Positions 22,741-34,551 of a stretch of DNA of 64,000 bases are shown here, one piece after another. This stretch comes from Cryptomeria japonica. Its lineage: Eukaryota; Streptophyta; Pinopsida; Cupressales; Cupressaceae. The stretch is taken from the NCBI RefSeq assembly GCF_030272615.1, contig NC_081414.1, positions 339,864,502 through 339,928,501 on the forward strand, given 5' to 3'. Made by a program: the position numbers and the translations under genes. Each line of letters opens with the position of its first letter. The first letter of the stretch is position 1. The notes under the pieces were generated by a model, which was given only the letters and a program-made list of their open reading frames with translations, ran no database searches and had not been told where the DNA came from.

Positions 22741-23039
22741 GAACTAATGTCCAGGTATCATTTTTTTCAATTTGTTCTAATTCATCTTCCATTGCTTTTA
22801 TCTAATATTTATCCTGACATGCTTCAATAACTAATGCTGGTTCAACTTGAGAAATTAAACATACCTCTTCATTTGCCAATCTTCCTCTTATCATAACACC
22901 TTGATTTTTATTTCCAATTATTTGATTTTCTGAATGATTCAATCTTACATACTTGGGTTTATTCTGATTTCCACTGACAGGTTGTTGTTCTTCAGTGATA
23001 GTTGAGTTTTCTGATGATGTCGGTGTGACTAGTTCATCA

Positions 23040-24150
23040 CTCTATTCCGGTGCAATCTGTGTCGATTCATTTATAATCATTTCTATTGTCGGTTCTATAG
23101 ATCTTGATTCTCCTCTTAAATGTTCATCTATCTTCACATTAGCACTTTCAATGATTTTATGCAGTCTTTTATTATAACATCTATATGCCTTGCTTCTAGT
23201 TGAATAACCAAGAAATATTCCTTCATCACTTCTAGGATCAAATTTTCTCAAATAGACTCATCTCTCCTAATATAGCATTTGCTTCCAAATATTCTGAAAT
23301 ATTTAAGAGTAGGAATATGACCGAACTATAGTTCATAAGGGGTCTTACCGGTTTCACCTTTGATGTGAACTTTGTTGAAAGTATAAACCACTATATTCAC
23401 TGCTTCTCTCCAATACATATGAGGTAGATTTTCCTCCATCATCATGGTTCTTGTTGCATCCAATAGAGTTATGTTTTTCCTTTCCACAACTCCATTCTGT
23501 TGGGGTGTCTGGGGTGCTGATAGTTGTCTTTTGATTCCATTATCTTCACAATATGCATTGAATTCCCTAGATGTAAACTCTCCTCCTTGATCAGATCTCA
23601 AACATTTGATTTTCTTGTCGGTTTCATTCTCTACCATTGTCTTGTATATCTTGAATCTCTCAAAAGCTTATGATTTTTCCCTGAGAAAAGTAACCCAACA
23701 CATTCTAGAATAATCATCAATTATTAGCATAAAGTATCTATCACCCTGAAGACTCCTTGTTCTTGTTGGACCACATAAATCAGTATGAATTAAATCAAGA
23801 ATATTATTGGATTTCTCATAAATGCTCTTAAATGTTGTTCTAACTTGCTTTCCCATTTGACATTCCTTACATACCGGATTATGAGGTTTCACAATCTTAG
23901 GTAAATCCCTTACTACCTTGGTTGAACTGACCTTTACAATGCAATCAAAATTCACATGACAGAGTCTTTTATTCCATAACCAACTTTCATCAATCCGAGT
24001 AATCAAACATGTCTTATCACTGGTATTCAAATGAAATATATTACCTTTAGTCTGATTACCAGTTGTAATCTCCAATCTAGTTATGTTCATGATTTTGTAT
24101 TTTCCATTCTTGAATTGTAATTGAAATTCTTTTCTCCATTAATTGACCAA
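23040..24150 (-). pseudogene. Copia-1 integrase (broken)
   Basis: On the minus strand it starts with GAG-pre-integrase sequence and the zinc-binding HHCC: LWNKRLCHVNFD...CKECQMGKQ. The rve core follows with catalytic Asp in HTDLCGP, Asp in RSDQGGEF and Glu in NGVVERKN. Then come YWREAVN and TPYEL, and a C-terminal FGSKCY/IFLGYSTRSKAYRCYNKR block. The catalytic triad looks intact, but stops at about 23667 and 23325 and a shift near 23255 break the frame. Its 5' edge is the element C insertion at 24156. Confidence 0.92.
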
Positions 24151-24155
24151 CACTC

Positions 24156-25065
24156 TGTTGGCATTATACACTCAGATGAGAATGGTATATGTTTTCATTG
24201 ATTGTAACAAAGTGGTAACAAGCTTCAACAAGGTTTCATAGGTTCAACGAGCAATAGACTTCACCTACCGGAACCAACAGATACTACAATTCTTATCCAC
24301 ATCGACATCGAGTTTACATTGGCAGCATATCATACCAGAATCCAAAGCCAACTTGGCAATAATATTGTTTATGTAATGTAAATTGTAATTGTATGGCCAA
24401 CATGTTGTATTGTAAAGACTCATATATGTATGAGATCTTGTAGGTCATTTGGTTAGTAGAAGTATGTAATGAAATGTGTGTATGTAAGCGGTATATGTGA
24501 TAGGGATATGATACCAGATAATTGTATATGAACTTTGATGTGTTTGTCCTGAGAGAGAATAAGAAGCAGAGCAAAGCGAAGACTATTCTGTGTAAGTAGA
24601 ATAATTTACTAGCAAGGTTTTTGGAAGAGGTATTAGACAAAGTTTAAACCGGTACTGAATCCAGCATTGCATATGCTATTTTGAAGCAGTACATTATTAT
24701 TGGATTTAACCATCCAATTGTGTAGTCAGTGGGACTCCATTTTTGTTGTTGAGAAATGAGGTCTAGGCAATTGGCCTTCCTGCATGTGCAGGTCCCTCTT
24801 GTACTAAGTAATATTTATTCATATTGGTCAGTGAGTAAATATTGTGGGTACCAAATCCCACCAAGGTTTTTCCTTTGCCGGGTTTCCTCGCCAAAATATC
24901 TGTGTTATGGTGTGTATTTATGTTGATTCTTTTGTTTCTCTTTATTGCATTATTATTTTATTACCGATATATTAATTTCAGTTACAGTATTGCAAATAAA
25001 TTTAAATATTTCATCTACCAATCAGACACTGATTCACCCTCCCCCCCTCAACCAAGTATCTAACA
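24156..25065 (+). repeat. Element C 5' LTR
   Basis: 910 bp, TGTTGGCATTATACACTC... to ...ACCAAGTATCTAACA. It has the TATA palindrome CTCATA-TATG-TATGAG (24419-24434). The right arm of the end stem-loop is deleted here but present in the 3' copy (TCAGTGTCT at 31638-31646). Confidence 0.9.
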
Positions 25066-25080
25066 ATTGGTATCAGATCC
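25066..25080 (+). other. Primer binding site, element C (one mismatch)
   Basis: ATTGGTATCAGATCC directly follows the LTR. The usual GAGC has become GATC, the same change as in element D (41865-41879). Confidence 0.8.
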
Positions 25081-25136
25081 TAATCCTCTATTTGCAACAG
25101 CCTAATAGCTTGAGGAAGATTATAAAACCGATACCA

Positions 25137-26250
25137 ATGGAAAGTTTGAGACAAGAGTTGGAAGCGGCTCTTGAATATTTTGATGTAGAAAAATTGAAGA
25201 ATATCAAGCTGGAAGAAGAACTCAAATCTGCTCAGGAATTCATCAAAGCACTTCAAGAAAACTGGGTCATAGCACAGAATAAGAGAAAATAATTACATGT
25301 GAAACTACAAAAACAAGATGATGAAGAAAAAGAAACTCTTAGAGATATTGCAAAGAAACTGAGACAAGAGAACAGTAACATGAAGAATGAGATACAAGAT
25401 TTAACCATGAGACTATGTAAGGATATTGAAGATAGAAAGAAGAATGAGGAAGATTTGCTCAAATGACAATGAAAGATTAGATGAACCTCTAAGGCTTAGT
25501 TATGAAAATGATATGCTTAAAACAGAGTTGATTCAGATGCAACCTGACAAAGAGGAACTTATGAGACAAGTTAGCACTCTGGAAGGTGAGCTGGTCGCTA
25601 CAAATGAATACAAGGACAAATTCAAAAAGAGTTCAGACAAGCTTGATGATATGTTGAAAAGCCAAAAACCTGATGGAGAAATAGTTGGACTTGGATTTGA
25701 ACATGGAGAAAGTTCTGGAACTGAAAACAATCATGATCATAGCAAACCGATAAGGCAATCCAATGCTTATAAATTCAATGGCAAGTGTTTTAATTGCAAC
25801 AAATTTGTTCATAGAGAAAATCAGTGAAGATTTAGGAATAATCATAATACAAACGTATCCACTGATCAATGTTCCAAATACAATAAACATGGTCATAAAT
25901 CAAACAATTACAGAATGAATGTGAAATGCTATGCTTGTGGTATAATTAGACATCTATCTAATCAATGCAGAACTCAAACTGGGCAAGGTGATGGAAAAGC
26001 TATTCAAAGAAACAGTGTAACTTGTTATGCATGTAACAAGATTGGGCATATTGCGAGATTTTGCAAAAGCAAGAATGTACTGACAAACAATAGAGGATCT
26101 AATGAAAAAGGCAAGGAAAAAGTAAATGAATTCAAGCAAGAATTCTCTAAACAATGGGTCAAGAAGAGAGATCAAAGAAATGATGAATCTTGCTTTGCAC
26201 CGATAGAATAGAGCAATCCTATACTAGCAGGAGATTCTTCACCTAACTAA
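25137..26250 (+). pseudogene. ORF1 of element C: coiled-coil, zinc-knuckle protein (broken)
   Basis: The ATG at 25137 gives MESLRQELEAALEYFDVEK, aligned with MENLRKQLE in A, B and D. The coiled coil runs to about 25640, interrupted at 25290 and 25463. Four knuckle positions follow: CFNCNKFVHRENQ then stop (Gly to Val, last Cys lost), CSKYNKHGHKSNNY, CYACGIIRHLSNQC, and the intact CYACNKIGHIARFC near 26020-26062. Readthrough of the stop at 26209 gives the common SPN ending at 26250. Conserved across families although the LTRs have diverged. Confidence 0.82.
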
Positions 26251-26346
26251 GGAATAATCCTTAGGGGTAAGGCAACTGATTCAAGATCATGTATTTTACC
26301 CTAAGATGGTGGTAAGAAGTCATAATTATTCTTTACCGGCACATAT

Positions 26347-26412
26347 GTTAAGTATTCACTTAACCGACAAAAAATTTAATGTGGTTGTTAAGTTAACTTT
26401 TTGGTTATAAAG
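26347..26412 (+). promoter_or_regulatory. Putative internal promoter of ORF2 (element C)
   Basis: GTTAAGT (26347-26353) / ACTTAAC (26358-26364), then TATAAAG (26406-26412), 148 bp before the ATG at 26554. The initiator region has diverged (CTCATTTCGACTTACC) compared with A, B and D. Confidence 0.55.
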
Positions 26413-26553
26413 CATTGAAATCTCTCATTTCGACTTACCAAGCATTCAAGTATTCAAAGAGTGCAGAAGTTGAGCACCGACATTTAAGAAGTGAAGCAGC
26501 AAATATTTTTAGGGCATCCAAAGTTTTCACTTAATAGGTATTTATTTTACAAC

Positions 26554-29500
26554 ATGGATCTTCCATTCCTAAATTTATTGCAAACCCTACAGTTGTGGAA
26601 AATAGCAAGCATCCTAGACCAGTCTTTAAGATAATTCCTAAGATAGCTAAGTTGGATGACTCCATTGGTGAATTTTCAAAAATCCCAAAGGGAGCTGCAT
26701 TTTTTGAAGACCCTAGGGCATACATTCACTGTAACATTGAATATTTAGGGTCTGAGGATTTAAAGAACATGTTCATGAATGTTATCACATACAAACAAGG
26801 TGTAGTCAAATCGAAACATGAGATTATGGAAGATTTAGGGTTCGTTGACATCCTTCACATGCCTGAATTTTCAGATGAGATTGTTTGTTATGTTCTTAGT
26901 AGAATTCACGATGAATTTTTATGGCTAGACTCAGTTTTCAAAATCACTAAGGAAGCCATTAGGGTTGTTACTGGTCTACCTTCTATCGGCACTAGGCCTA
27001 TAAAAAAAAAATTCCAAACAAAGAGGTTATGAACTTAACTAGCGTTGTACATCAAATAATAGATCACTTAGGTTCAGTGATATAACTGATAACAATATCA
27101 AATATGCAAGTATGGTTATTGGATACAAATTTGCTCATAGTAATAGGCTGAATTTTGTTTCCCGTCTATGCATTCATAGTGCTTATGAGATGGTAAATAA
27201 CAATGCTCAAATTGACATTTGTGAGTGGTTGAAAGATGAATTGTTAGAAATTTTGGATAAGATCAAAGGTGATAAGAAGGGAACTTTCAAATTTAGGAAT
27301 TTGATTGTATGTTTAATGCTATATTTCTCGAAGGAAATTCCCGGTATAGGCCACAAAGACTTTGCCTATGATATTTCTATTGGAAAATAGATTAAGGAGG
27401 CAATTATTGGGAAATTACTAGTAGGGTGACAAGCAGGTAAAATAATACTTCAAGGAAGTTCAAGCTAAAATGAAGCAAAGGGAAAGAATCCCTCAGAAGA
27501 TTGTTGATAAATATGACAAACAGATATGCTTTGTTATTAATAGAGATGAACTATGGATGGAGGCAGTTAGACCTATAACTATCTAGGTAACTGAGATGGG
27601 TGATGAAGTTAATTCAAACATTCCAGAATCTTATGCCAAGATACTCCTAGATTATCCACCGGAACCGACAGAGAAGATCTTTGGCAATGCTAAAACTATT
27701 AAAAAATATGTTGAAATTCAGAAGCAGGGGAAGAAAATAGACAAAATATTGAAAGATTCTTCAAAGTTTGTTGAAGTTGTTACAAAGGGGTTGTTAAAAC
27801 TTGATCCAATGAGTGGTGTTGTTGCACAAGAAAGAAAATTAGAACAACAACCAGTAGCATGTATTTCTCATGTGGCTACCTCATCTGACTCTGATAATGC
27901 AAAGGATGCAAAATTCAAAAGGGTGGATAGGAAGAAGAGAAAATACTCACCGACACCTACTCCATCACCTAAGAAAACAATGATTTTAAGAAAGAAACAA
28001 CAGGTTGTGAGAGAGCCCAATGATCCCAAGAAGGTCACACAGAAGAAACTAGAACTAAAGGTATCTGATACTCTTTCATTGAAAGAGCTTGCAAATGAAA
28101 TAACTTAGGATGACAATCTTGGAAATGTTAGTAAGTTCTATCATTCTTTCAAAGATTTCGATAAGGATATCATTGAGGAGAGTATAATTTTGTACTTAGA
28201 TATATATAAGAAAGTTCTTATTGAAGTCATTGATGTTCTCCCTAATGAATTCTATCTAATACTTGAAGCTAAGAGAATGTCTACTATGGAATTGGATAAG
28301 AAATTGAAGGTTGAAGCACTGTTAGTTGTTCATCCAGTCAAATCTAGACAAGAAATTGATGAACTAATAGTTGAAGCTAATAGAACTATTTTTGCAAGTT
28401 GTCACCAGAAAGTAAGCCTCATGGTCGGCAGAATAAAAGAAATAACAGATGAAACAGAAGATAAATGGGACAATTTCTTTGTGGAGAAAGAGAAAAGAGA
28501 AGAAAAAGAAAGACAAAAGGTCGACAAATATTTTACTAAGGTATACCAAAAAGGAGATAAAGGAAAGAATAAGGTTGGCAGTGTACCTAACTTCACAATA
28601 AAAGATAACTTACCCCCATCAGCTCAGGACACCCCACCGGTAGTAGCAGAGGCACCGACAGAAATGAAAAATCATCCTGAAGAGAAGTTAGAGGAAGTGA
28701 AATCAGATGATGTTGATCCTGAATCAAACATTCTATTCACAATGAATGTTGACACTCAGGACATCAATATTATAATGGATAAGGAAATTGTTGAGGCAAA
28801 GAAATCAGAATCTATCACAGTTGACACTCAACAAAATGTTGAGATATTGGCAGAAAAATAACAAGAACAAACAGAATCTAAACCAACAGAGAATAAGAAT
28901 GAGAGTAAGGATGAGAATAAGGAAGTGGTTAAGGTGGTTGAACAAGTATCTATAGAAGAGAAGAAACTTAATGCAGAACCTAGCACTTCTCCCAATACTT
29001 CCACTATGGACTTCAGACTAACAACTATCACTGATGTATTATTGGATTCAATAAAGAAGATAATTGAATGCAATGCCTTATAATTCAAGGCTATTGATGG
29101 CTCTCTACTGATTTTGCAGATGATTACACCGGCATGCAAGGTAGATCACATTGTCCAAATTTATTTCTTCTAACATTCAGTCTTTAGATAAAATAAATGA
29201 GGAAACTATTCAGAAAAGAGTAAATAAAGAAAAGGAAGAACTCTTTGATAAAATAATAAAGGAGTGTAATCAGCATATTGATTCATTGCTACCAGCATAG
29301 AATTCCACTATTTTGGAATATAAATAATTGTACATGGAAGAGTGCAAACCTCATCATTTAATAGAAGATATTAATGAACAAATTAGGAAAACTCAGAAGG
29401 AGATTGATGACATTGTAGATAACATGATTGGTTATTTAGAACTAACAGCGGTTTTGGCTTAGGCAATGGCTATTCATGAAGAGAAAATTGAAAATCTTGA

Positions 29501-29771
29501 AATAGAGAAAGCAAGGTTGAAGATGAAAACCCAAGAGTTAAAGAATAAACTTGTTCCAAGATTGGATAATCTATTAACACACCAGAATGAACTATCCAAG
29601 GAAATAATTCAAGGAGTAAGATCACCAAAACAACAAATGCATTATCTTACTAGGATGATTAGGCAGACAGAAACAATAACTTTCGACAGTATAAAATTTC
29701 TGAAGGGTCTTAACTTAGTTTTGGCGAATATTTTTTAGATTGTACATAACATACTATAGGTGTCTAAGTAA
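26554..29771 (+). pseudogene. ORF2 of element C: large unassigned protein (broken)
   Basis: The ATG at 26554 is one frame off the following conserved text, so an early frameshift is present. The N-terminal domain (26595-27390) keeps PVFKIIPKIAKLDD, EDPRAYIHCNIEYLG, FLWLDSVFKITKEAIR, TGLPSIGTRP, CEWLKDELLEIL and FRNLIVCLMLYFSKE. A Lys/Pro-rich block is at 27920-28070, the helical block (LYLDIYKKV, LEAKRMSTMELDKK, WDNFFVEKEKREEK) at 28190-28520, an acidic/Pro-rich segment to about 29000, and a coiled-coil C-terminus to about 29771. Amino-acid similarity to A, B and D is much stronger than LTR similarity, which suggests past selection on the protein. No family recognised. Confidence 0.75.
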
Positions 29772-29942
29772 CTTTTGAAAAAAAAATTGAGACTTTTGAC
29801 ATCCTTTATCATTGGTATCAAAGGGGGAGTGGTATAGTGAGAAAAATGTATAGAGTAAGGCATGGTGACAAGTGAAAAGAAGGAGATCATTTGCTCAAGG
29901 GGAGCACTTTCAGTTTTGGATTTTAGTTTTTTATTTTTCTCA

Positions 29943-29974
29943 TGAGTGTTGCCATCAATGCAAAAGGGGGAGAT
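29943..29974 (+). other. Element C polypurine tract and flank
   Basis: GTGTTGCCATCAATG then AAAAGGGGGAGAT just before the 3' LTR. A related tract, TCAAAGGGGGAGTGG, lies about 150 bp upstream at 29818-29832. Confidence 0.7.
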
Positions 29975-31670
29975 TTTTGGCATTATACACTCAAATGAGA
30001 ATGGTAGATGTTGTCACTGATGGCAACAAAGTGGCAACAAGGTTCAACCGGCAACAGACTTCACCTATCGGCACCGGTAGATACTACAAGTCTTATTCAC
30101 ATCAACATCTAGTTTACACCGCATCCAAAGATAAATTGGCAATAATATTATTTATGTAAAGTAAATTGTAATTGTATGGCTGACATGTTGTATTGTAAAG
30201 ACTCATATATGTATGAGATCTTGTAGGTCATTTGGTTAGTAGAAGTAGATAATGAAATATGTGTATGTAAGCAGTATATGTGATAGGATATGATACTGGA
30301 TAATTGTATATGCACTTTGATGTGTTTATCTTGAGAGAAAATAAGAAGAAGAGTAGAGAAAAGACCATTATGTGTAAGCAGAATCATTTACCAATAAGGT
30401 TTTTGGCTAAGGTATCAGACAGAGCTTAAACTAGTACTAAATCCAGCATTGCAGATGCTATTTTGAAGCAGTACATTGTTATTGGATTTAACCATCCAAT
30501 TGTGTAGTTAGTGGGACTCCATTTTTGTTGTTGAGTAGTGAGCTCTAGACAATTGTGTTGGCATTCTACACTCAATGAGAATGGTTGATGTTGTCATTGA
30601 TGGCAACCAACCAGTAACAGGTTGAATAGGTTGACCGGCAACACAAACATCATCTATCAGCACTGGCAGACACAACAAAGGCACAATCACCGACATCCAG
30701 ATTACACCGGCAATAAAGTATACCGGCACTTAGGCCGACATGAGACAAAGTTTTATTTATGTGAATTATATTACAAATGTAATTAATTATTTGTTAGCCG
30801 ACATGATGTATTGTAAAGACTCATATATGTATGAGATTTGATAGATCATTTTATATAAGGATAGGTGATTATTATTATTGGTAAATGTAAGATAGTGAAA
30901 GGTTTTTGGTTAAGGTTTATGATAGAGCTTAAACCAGTATTGAATCAAGCATTGCAGATGCTATTTTGAGCAGTACATTGTATTGGATTTAATTATCCAT
31001 TTTTTAGTTAGTGAGACTCTTCATTTGAGCAGTGAGCTCTAGGCTGTTGGCCTTCCTGCATGTGCAGGCCCATGTTGTAAGTAATATTTATTCATATTGG
31101 CTAGTGAGTAAATATTGTGGGTCACAAATCCCACCAAGGTTTTTCCCACACTGAGTTTCCTCGCCAAACTATCGTGTGTTATGGTGTACATTTATGTTGT
31201 CTCTGTTATTTCTCTTTACTACATTATTTCTTGTTTATTGGTACATTAATTTGAGTTGCAAAGTTCTAAATAAGTTTAAATATTCTATGAACTGGTTAGA
31301 CACTGATTCACCCCCCCCTCTTAGTTGCTTTGGGACTATCATTGCATCTAACAAGTCGGCCTTCCTGCATCTGTAGGCTCCTATTGTACTAAGTAATATT
31401 TATACATATTGATCGGTGAGTAAATATTGTGGGTCACAAATCCCACCAAGGTTTTTCCCTCATCGGGTTTCCTCACCAAAATATTTGTGTTATGGTGTGC
31501 ATTGATAGTGATTCTTTTGTTTCTCTTTACTACATTATTATTTGCTTACCAGTATATTAATTTTAGGTACAGTATTGCAAATAAGTTTAAATCTTTTATC
31601 TACCGGTCAGAAACTAATTCACCCCCACCCCCTCGTCTCAGTGTCTTTGGGATTAACCAAGTATCTAACA
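29975..31670 (+). repeat. Element C 3' LTR, split by a solo LTR
   Basis: It begins TTTTGGCATTATACACTC (terminal TG changed to TT). It runs to 30555 and resumes at 31354 to end GTATCTAACA at 31670, next to the CACTC duplication. Confidence 0.88.
30556..31353 (+). mobile_element. Solo LTR of the NA2 family inside element C 3' LTR
   Basis: 798 bp, TGTTGGCATTCTACACTC... to ...CATTGCATCTAACA. It has the TATA palindrome (30820-30835) and the GTGGG/CCCAC module. The flanks AATTG (30551-30555) and AGTCG (31354-31358) match at 3 of 5 positions, a worn target duplication. It interrupts the host LTR at CAATTGGCC. No interior. Confidence 0.85.
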
Positions 31671-31675
31671 CACTC

Positions 31676-32320
31676 AAAAGATTATTCTTTAAACCTTCAA
31701 CATAATAAACATTGTCAGTATTATGCTTACCATCCAAAAATATAGTGCAGCTTCCTTTGATTAAACAAGCTTTGTCATCTCCAAATCTTACTAGACCTCC
31801 ATGAATTTCCTGAAATGATAAGAATTTTCTTTTATCACCAATCATATGATGCGAGCAACCATTATCAATGATCCATTCATCCTTTTCTTCAATTTTTGCT
31901 ACTAATGCCTACTCTATCGATTTGACAATAGGTGTCGGTTGATCTTATTTTATTGCAACAAATTCCCATCCACTATCTGTTGGATCTTCATTAGAGTCAT
32001 CTATAACACCTTCATCTACATAGTAACATGACTTATCTCTATTTTTCTTAAATTTGTATCTTTGATATTTAGGGTTAGGTTTATATGTTCTTTTTGCCTC
32101 CTCTCTTAGTCTTGAATGTCTATCAGGACACCTAGATGATATATGACCAATTTTATTGCAATTAAAACATTTGAAAGGTGCTTTACCTTCATACTTACTT
32201 CCTGTTGGACCTTTAGGCATCCTCCTTGCAAATAGTGTTTCAAGTTCTTCAAGTTCTTCATTTTCTCTTCTGATATCTTCAAGTTCTTTTGCATAAAGAT
32301 TTTTCGAATCAGATTTGTTA

Positions 32321-32380
<60 letters not shown>

Positions 32381-33016
32381 TATATCAGTCTTGATTGTAG
32401 CAACAGGATCAAATTCTTCAAGCTCAAATGCTGGAAGTTTTCCAACCAAAGTATCTTTAGATACTGATGTATTAGGAATTATTTTGAACTCATTAATAGC
32501 TGCCACTTTCATTTTGTAAGATGGTGGAAAATCTCTGAAAACTTTAAAAACAATTTCATCTTCACTTAAAGATCCTCCACAACATTGTATTCCTAAAACA
32601 ATTTCATTAACTCTTTCCATAAATGCATAAATCCTTTCATCCTCTTCCATTTTTAAATTTTCATACCTGAACTGGTAACATTCCAATTTTGTAATTTTGA
32701 CATTGGACTCTCCTTCATTCAATGTTTTAAGTTTATCCCAAATAGCTTTTGCAGTACATATGTCTGATCATCGCATGATTTGTTGATCTGATAATGCACA
32801 TAGAAGTGATTCTCTTGCTTTGCAATCATTCTCCAAGTCTTTAGCTAAGGTTGGTCGATTAGGGTTATTCAGAGTAGGAGCAACATACCCATTATTTGTA
32901 GCATCCCATATATCTCTTCCAATGCAATTCAGATGTATCTCCATTATAATCTTCCATATACCATAGTTAGCTCCATCAAGTTTGGGATTGTCCTTCCTGA
33001 AGATATTTGATTCCAT
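31676..33016 (-). pseudogene. Copia-1 gag and protease (broken)
   Basis: The minus-strand ATG at 33016 (MESNIFRKDNPKLDGANYG) opens a Copia Gag of the DUF4219/UBN2 type (IWKIIMEIHL, then MERVNEIVLGIQ). A poly-Ser tract encoded by a GAT microsatellite follows, then a CCHC knuckle CFNCNKIGHISSRC (about 32175-32130). The aspartic protease follows at about 31880-31671: WIIDNGCSHHMIGDK (DNG in place of the usual DSG), then FGDDKACLIKG and VYYVEGLKNNLLSV up to the element C junction. Stops at 32766 and about 31943, and a frame change across the microsatellite, disable it. Confidence 0.9.
32321..32378. repeat. (GAT)19 microsatellite in Copia-1 gag
   Basis: A perfect run of GAT. On the coding (minus) strand it reads poly-Ser in the frame of the downstream zinc knuckle and poly-Ile in the frame of the upstream capsid part, so the frame shift lies at or beside the repeat. 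Confidence 0.95.
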
Positions 33017-33073
33017 AGGATCTTCTCAAGTTTTTAGGCTTCTACAAAAAGAGGACTATTCTCTGATACCAAT

Positions 33074-34171
33074 TGTTAGGAAACAGTAAGGACAACTAAG
33101 GGGAGGTTTAATTAGTTGTCAATAAATTATAGCCCAAAACAAATTATTCCAACTTAAAACTTAGTGTTGGTAAAATAGATTAACAGTTATATTAATGTTG
33201 GTATAACTTAATACATAAAATAGAAAGCAAAACACATCCACAACACTTGACACAGATATTTTGACATGGAAACCCTGTAAGGGGAAAAACTATGGTGGGA
33301 AACCTTACCCACAATTAGATGATACTACTGCAGATAGTAAGTGAATATAATAAGGGGTCTACACATGCAGAAAGTCCAACCGCTTAGAGCTCATTTCTCA
33401 ATCACAAAATAGGAGTCACACTGACTACAATTGGATGGTTAAATCCAATAACAATGTACTACTTTAGTATAGGATCTACAATGTTGGATTCAGTATTGGT
33501 TTAAGCTTTGATCATGAGTGCCAAACACCTTAATAACCTTTCCTTCAACCTTAAGATAATATCTGCATGATTTGTAGAAGGGTCTTCTTATTTTTGCTCT
33601 TCACAATGATCTTCAATATTCACACACTCTCATATATTCATACACTCATACATCTTACAATTATTTATACAAAACCTAAGACCTCATGATTAGGCTAGCT
33701 CCCTAAAGATATTACATTTACAAAATAAGTCTTGATGCAATACAATATGTCGGTCTCAATACATTTACATATTATCCAATCAATAAACCATTTCCAAAAT
33801 GTGTCATATTGATCTGGAACATGATATCTTGTACCAGTCCATAACCTAGACCTATCTGTCAGTTAAGGCAAATATGTGAACCTGATTAGTCCAATAAGAA
33901 AAACACCAAATGTAAACATCCAATCCATGTCTTCAACATAACCAAATGATCTCCAGATGATAAAAGGTCATCATCAACTTCCTAAGTTGTCGGTGAAACA
34001 TATACTAGTGACTGTGCCCAATATCCATACTAGGACCACAATGTGTTGGTTCAACAACAAACCAATATAACCAGAGTGCCAAATCAAGAATGTAGACCTC
34101 CAGAAAGATAGGTGTTGACATCAATGACAAAAATAATGCAACACATGACAAAGTCATCCATAATACCAACA
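33074..34171 (-). repeat. Copia-1 5' LTR
   Basis: 1,098 bp. On the minus strand it runs TGTTGGTATTATGGATG... to ...TGTTTCCTAACA. It has GTATAAATAA at 33661-33670 (minus) and the C-rich stem-loop with a perfect stem (GACAACTAA with TTAGTTGTC). The primer site TGGTATCAGAGA at 33071-33060 has one change. Confidence 0.9.
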
Positions 34172-34418
34172 TCACCTAGGTTAATTAATTAATTGAGATT
34201 AATTAATTAAAGGGGGGATTTAAGAAGAATTAATTTAGATTGCCTTAGGAGAGGAATGGAAAATTAATTTACTAAATAAATCTATTATTGGATTATAGTG
34301 AAAATATTAATTAACTTTAATTTAATTAATATTGAGAAGAATAAGGATTAACATAATTAAATACATTAATCATGTAGGAGAGTTAAATTAATTAAAATAA
34401 TTAATTTAAGTATCTACA
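34172..34418 (-). repeat. Gypsy G3 5' LTR, segment 3 (outer end)
   Basis: AT-rich (many TTAATTAA), ending at 34418 so that the minus strand starts TGTAGATACTTAAATTAATT. The G1 (50253, TGTATACACC) and G2 (54019, TGTAGACACC) LTRs start similarly. There is no polypurine tract to its right, so it is read as the outer edge of a 5' LTR. Confidence 0.6.
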
Positions 34419-34551
34419 ACTACTTTGCAAGACATAGAAACTATCATCCATCCAAACATACTTCTTCATTAAATAATCCTCCTCTTTTACCAATTATTTT
34501 TCCTTAAGAAAACAATCCTTCTCCTTTCACTGGAATACCTTGTCCAACATC
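34419..34551. other. Unassigned 133 bp between Gypsy G3 LTR and G1 pol
   Basis: The G1 reading stops at LYVLTTD at 34552. The next 133 bp on the minus strand has short open stretches, but I recognise no RNase H or integrase motif. It may be decayed RNase H or the product of a deletion. Confidence 0.4.

Larger units (their letters stand above)
24156..31670 (+). mobile_element. Non-autonomous element C (family NA2), inserted in Copia-1
   Basis: A perfect 5-bp target duplication CACTC (24151-24155 and 31671-31675). The LTRs are 24156-25065 and 29975-31670, the latter split by a solo LTR. They are longer than and clearly diverged from the A/B/D LTRs (start TGTTGGCATTATACACTC). The interior has the same two ORFs and internal-promoter module as A, B and D, and no polymerase. 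It reads opposite to Copia-1. Confidence 0.93.
11864..34171 (-). mobile_element. Copia-1, autonomous-type Ty1/Copia element split by nested insertions
   Basis: The LTRs are 11864-12924 (3') and 33074-34171 (5'). Flanks TCACT (11859-11863) and TCACC (34172-34176) are a one-mismatch 5-bp target duplication. Read on the minus strand the order is 5' LTR, tRNA-Met primer site (33060-33071), gag, protease, [element C], integrase, reverse transcriptase, RNase H, [element B], last codons, polypurine tract, 3' LTR. That is the Copia order (integrase before reverse transcriptase). C inserted in the LLSVGQL motif after the protease. B inserted in the last dozen codons of pol. The coding frames contain stops and shifts. 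Confidence 0.92.

Noticed and set aside
31427-31705. Open frames in LTRs (also 24842-25063 and 4523-4774) with Cys/Phe/Leu-rich text
   Set aside because: They repeat at the same place in each LTR copy and read through the GTGGGTCACAAATCCCAC module and C-run. They are not genes.
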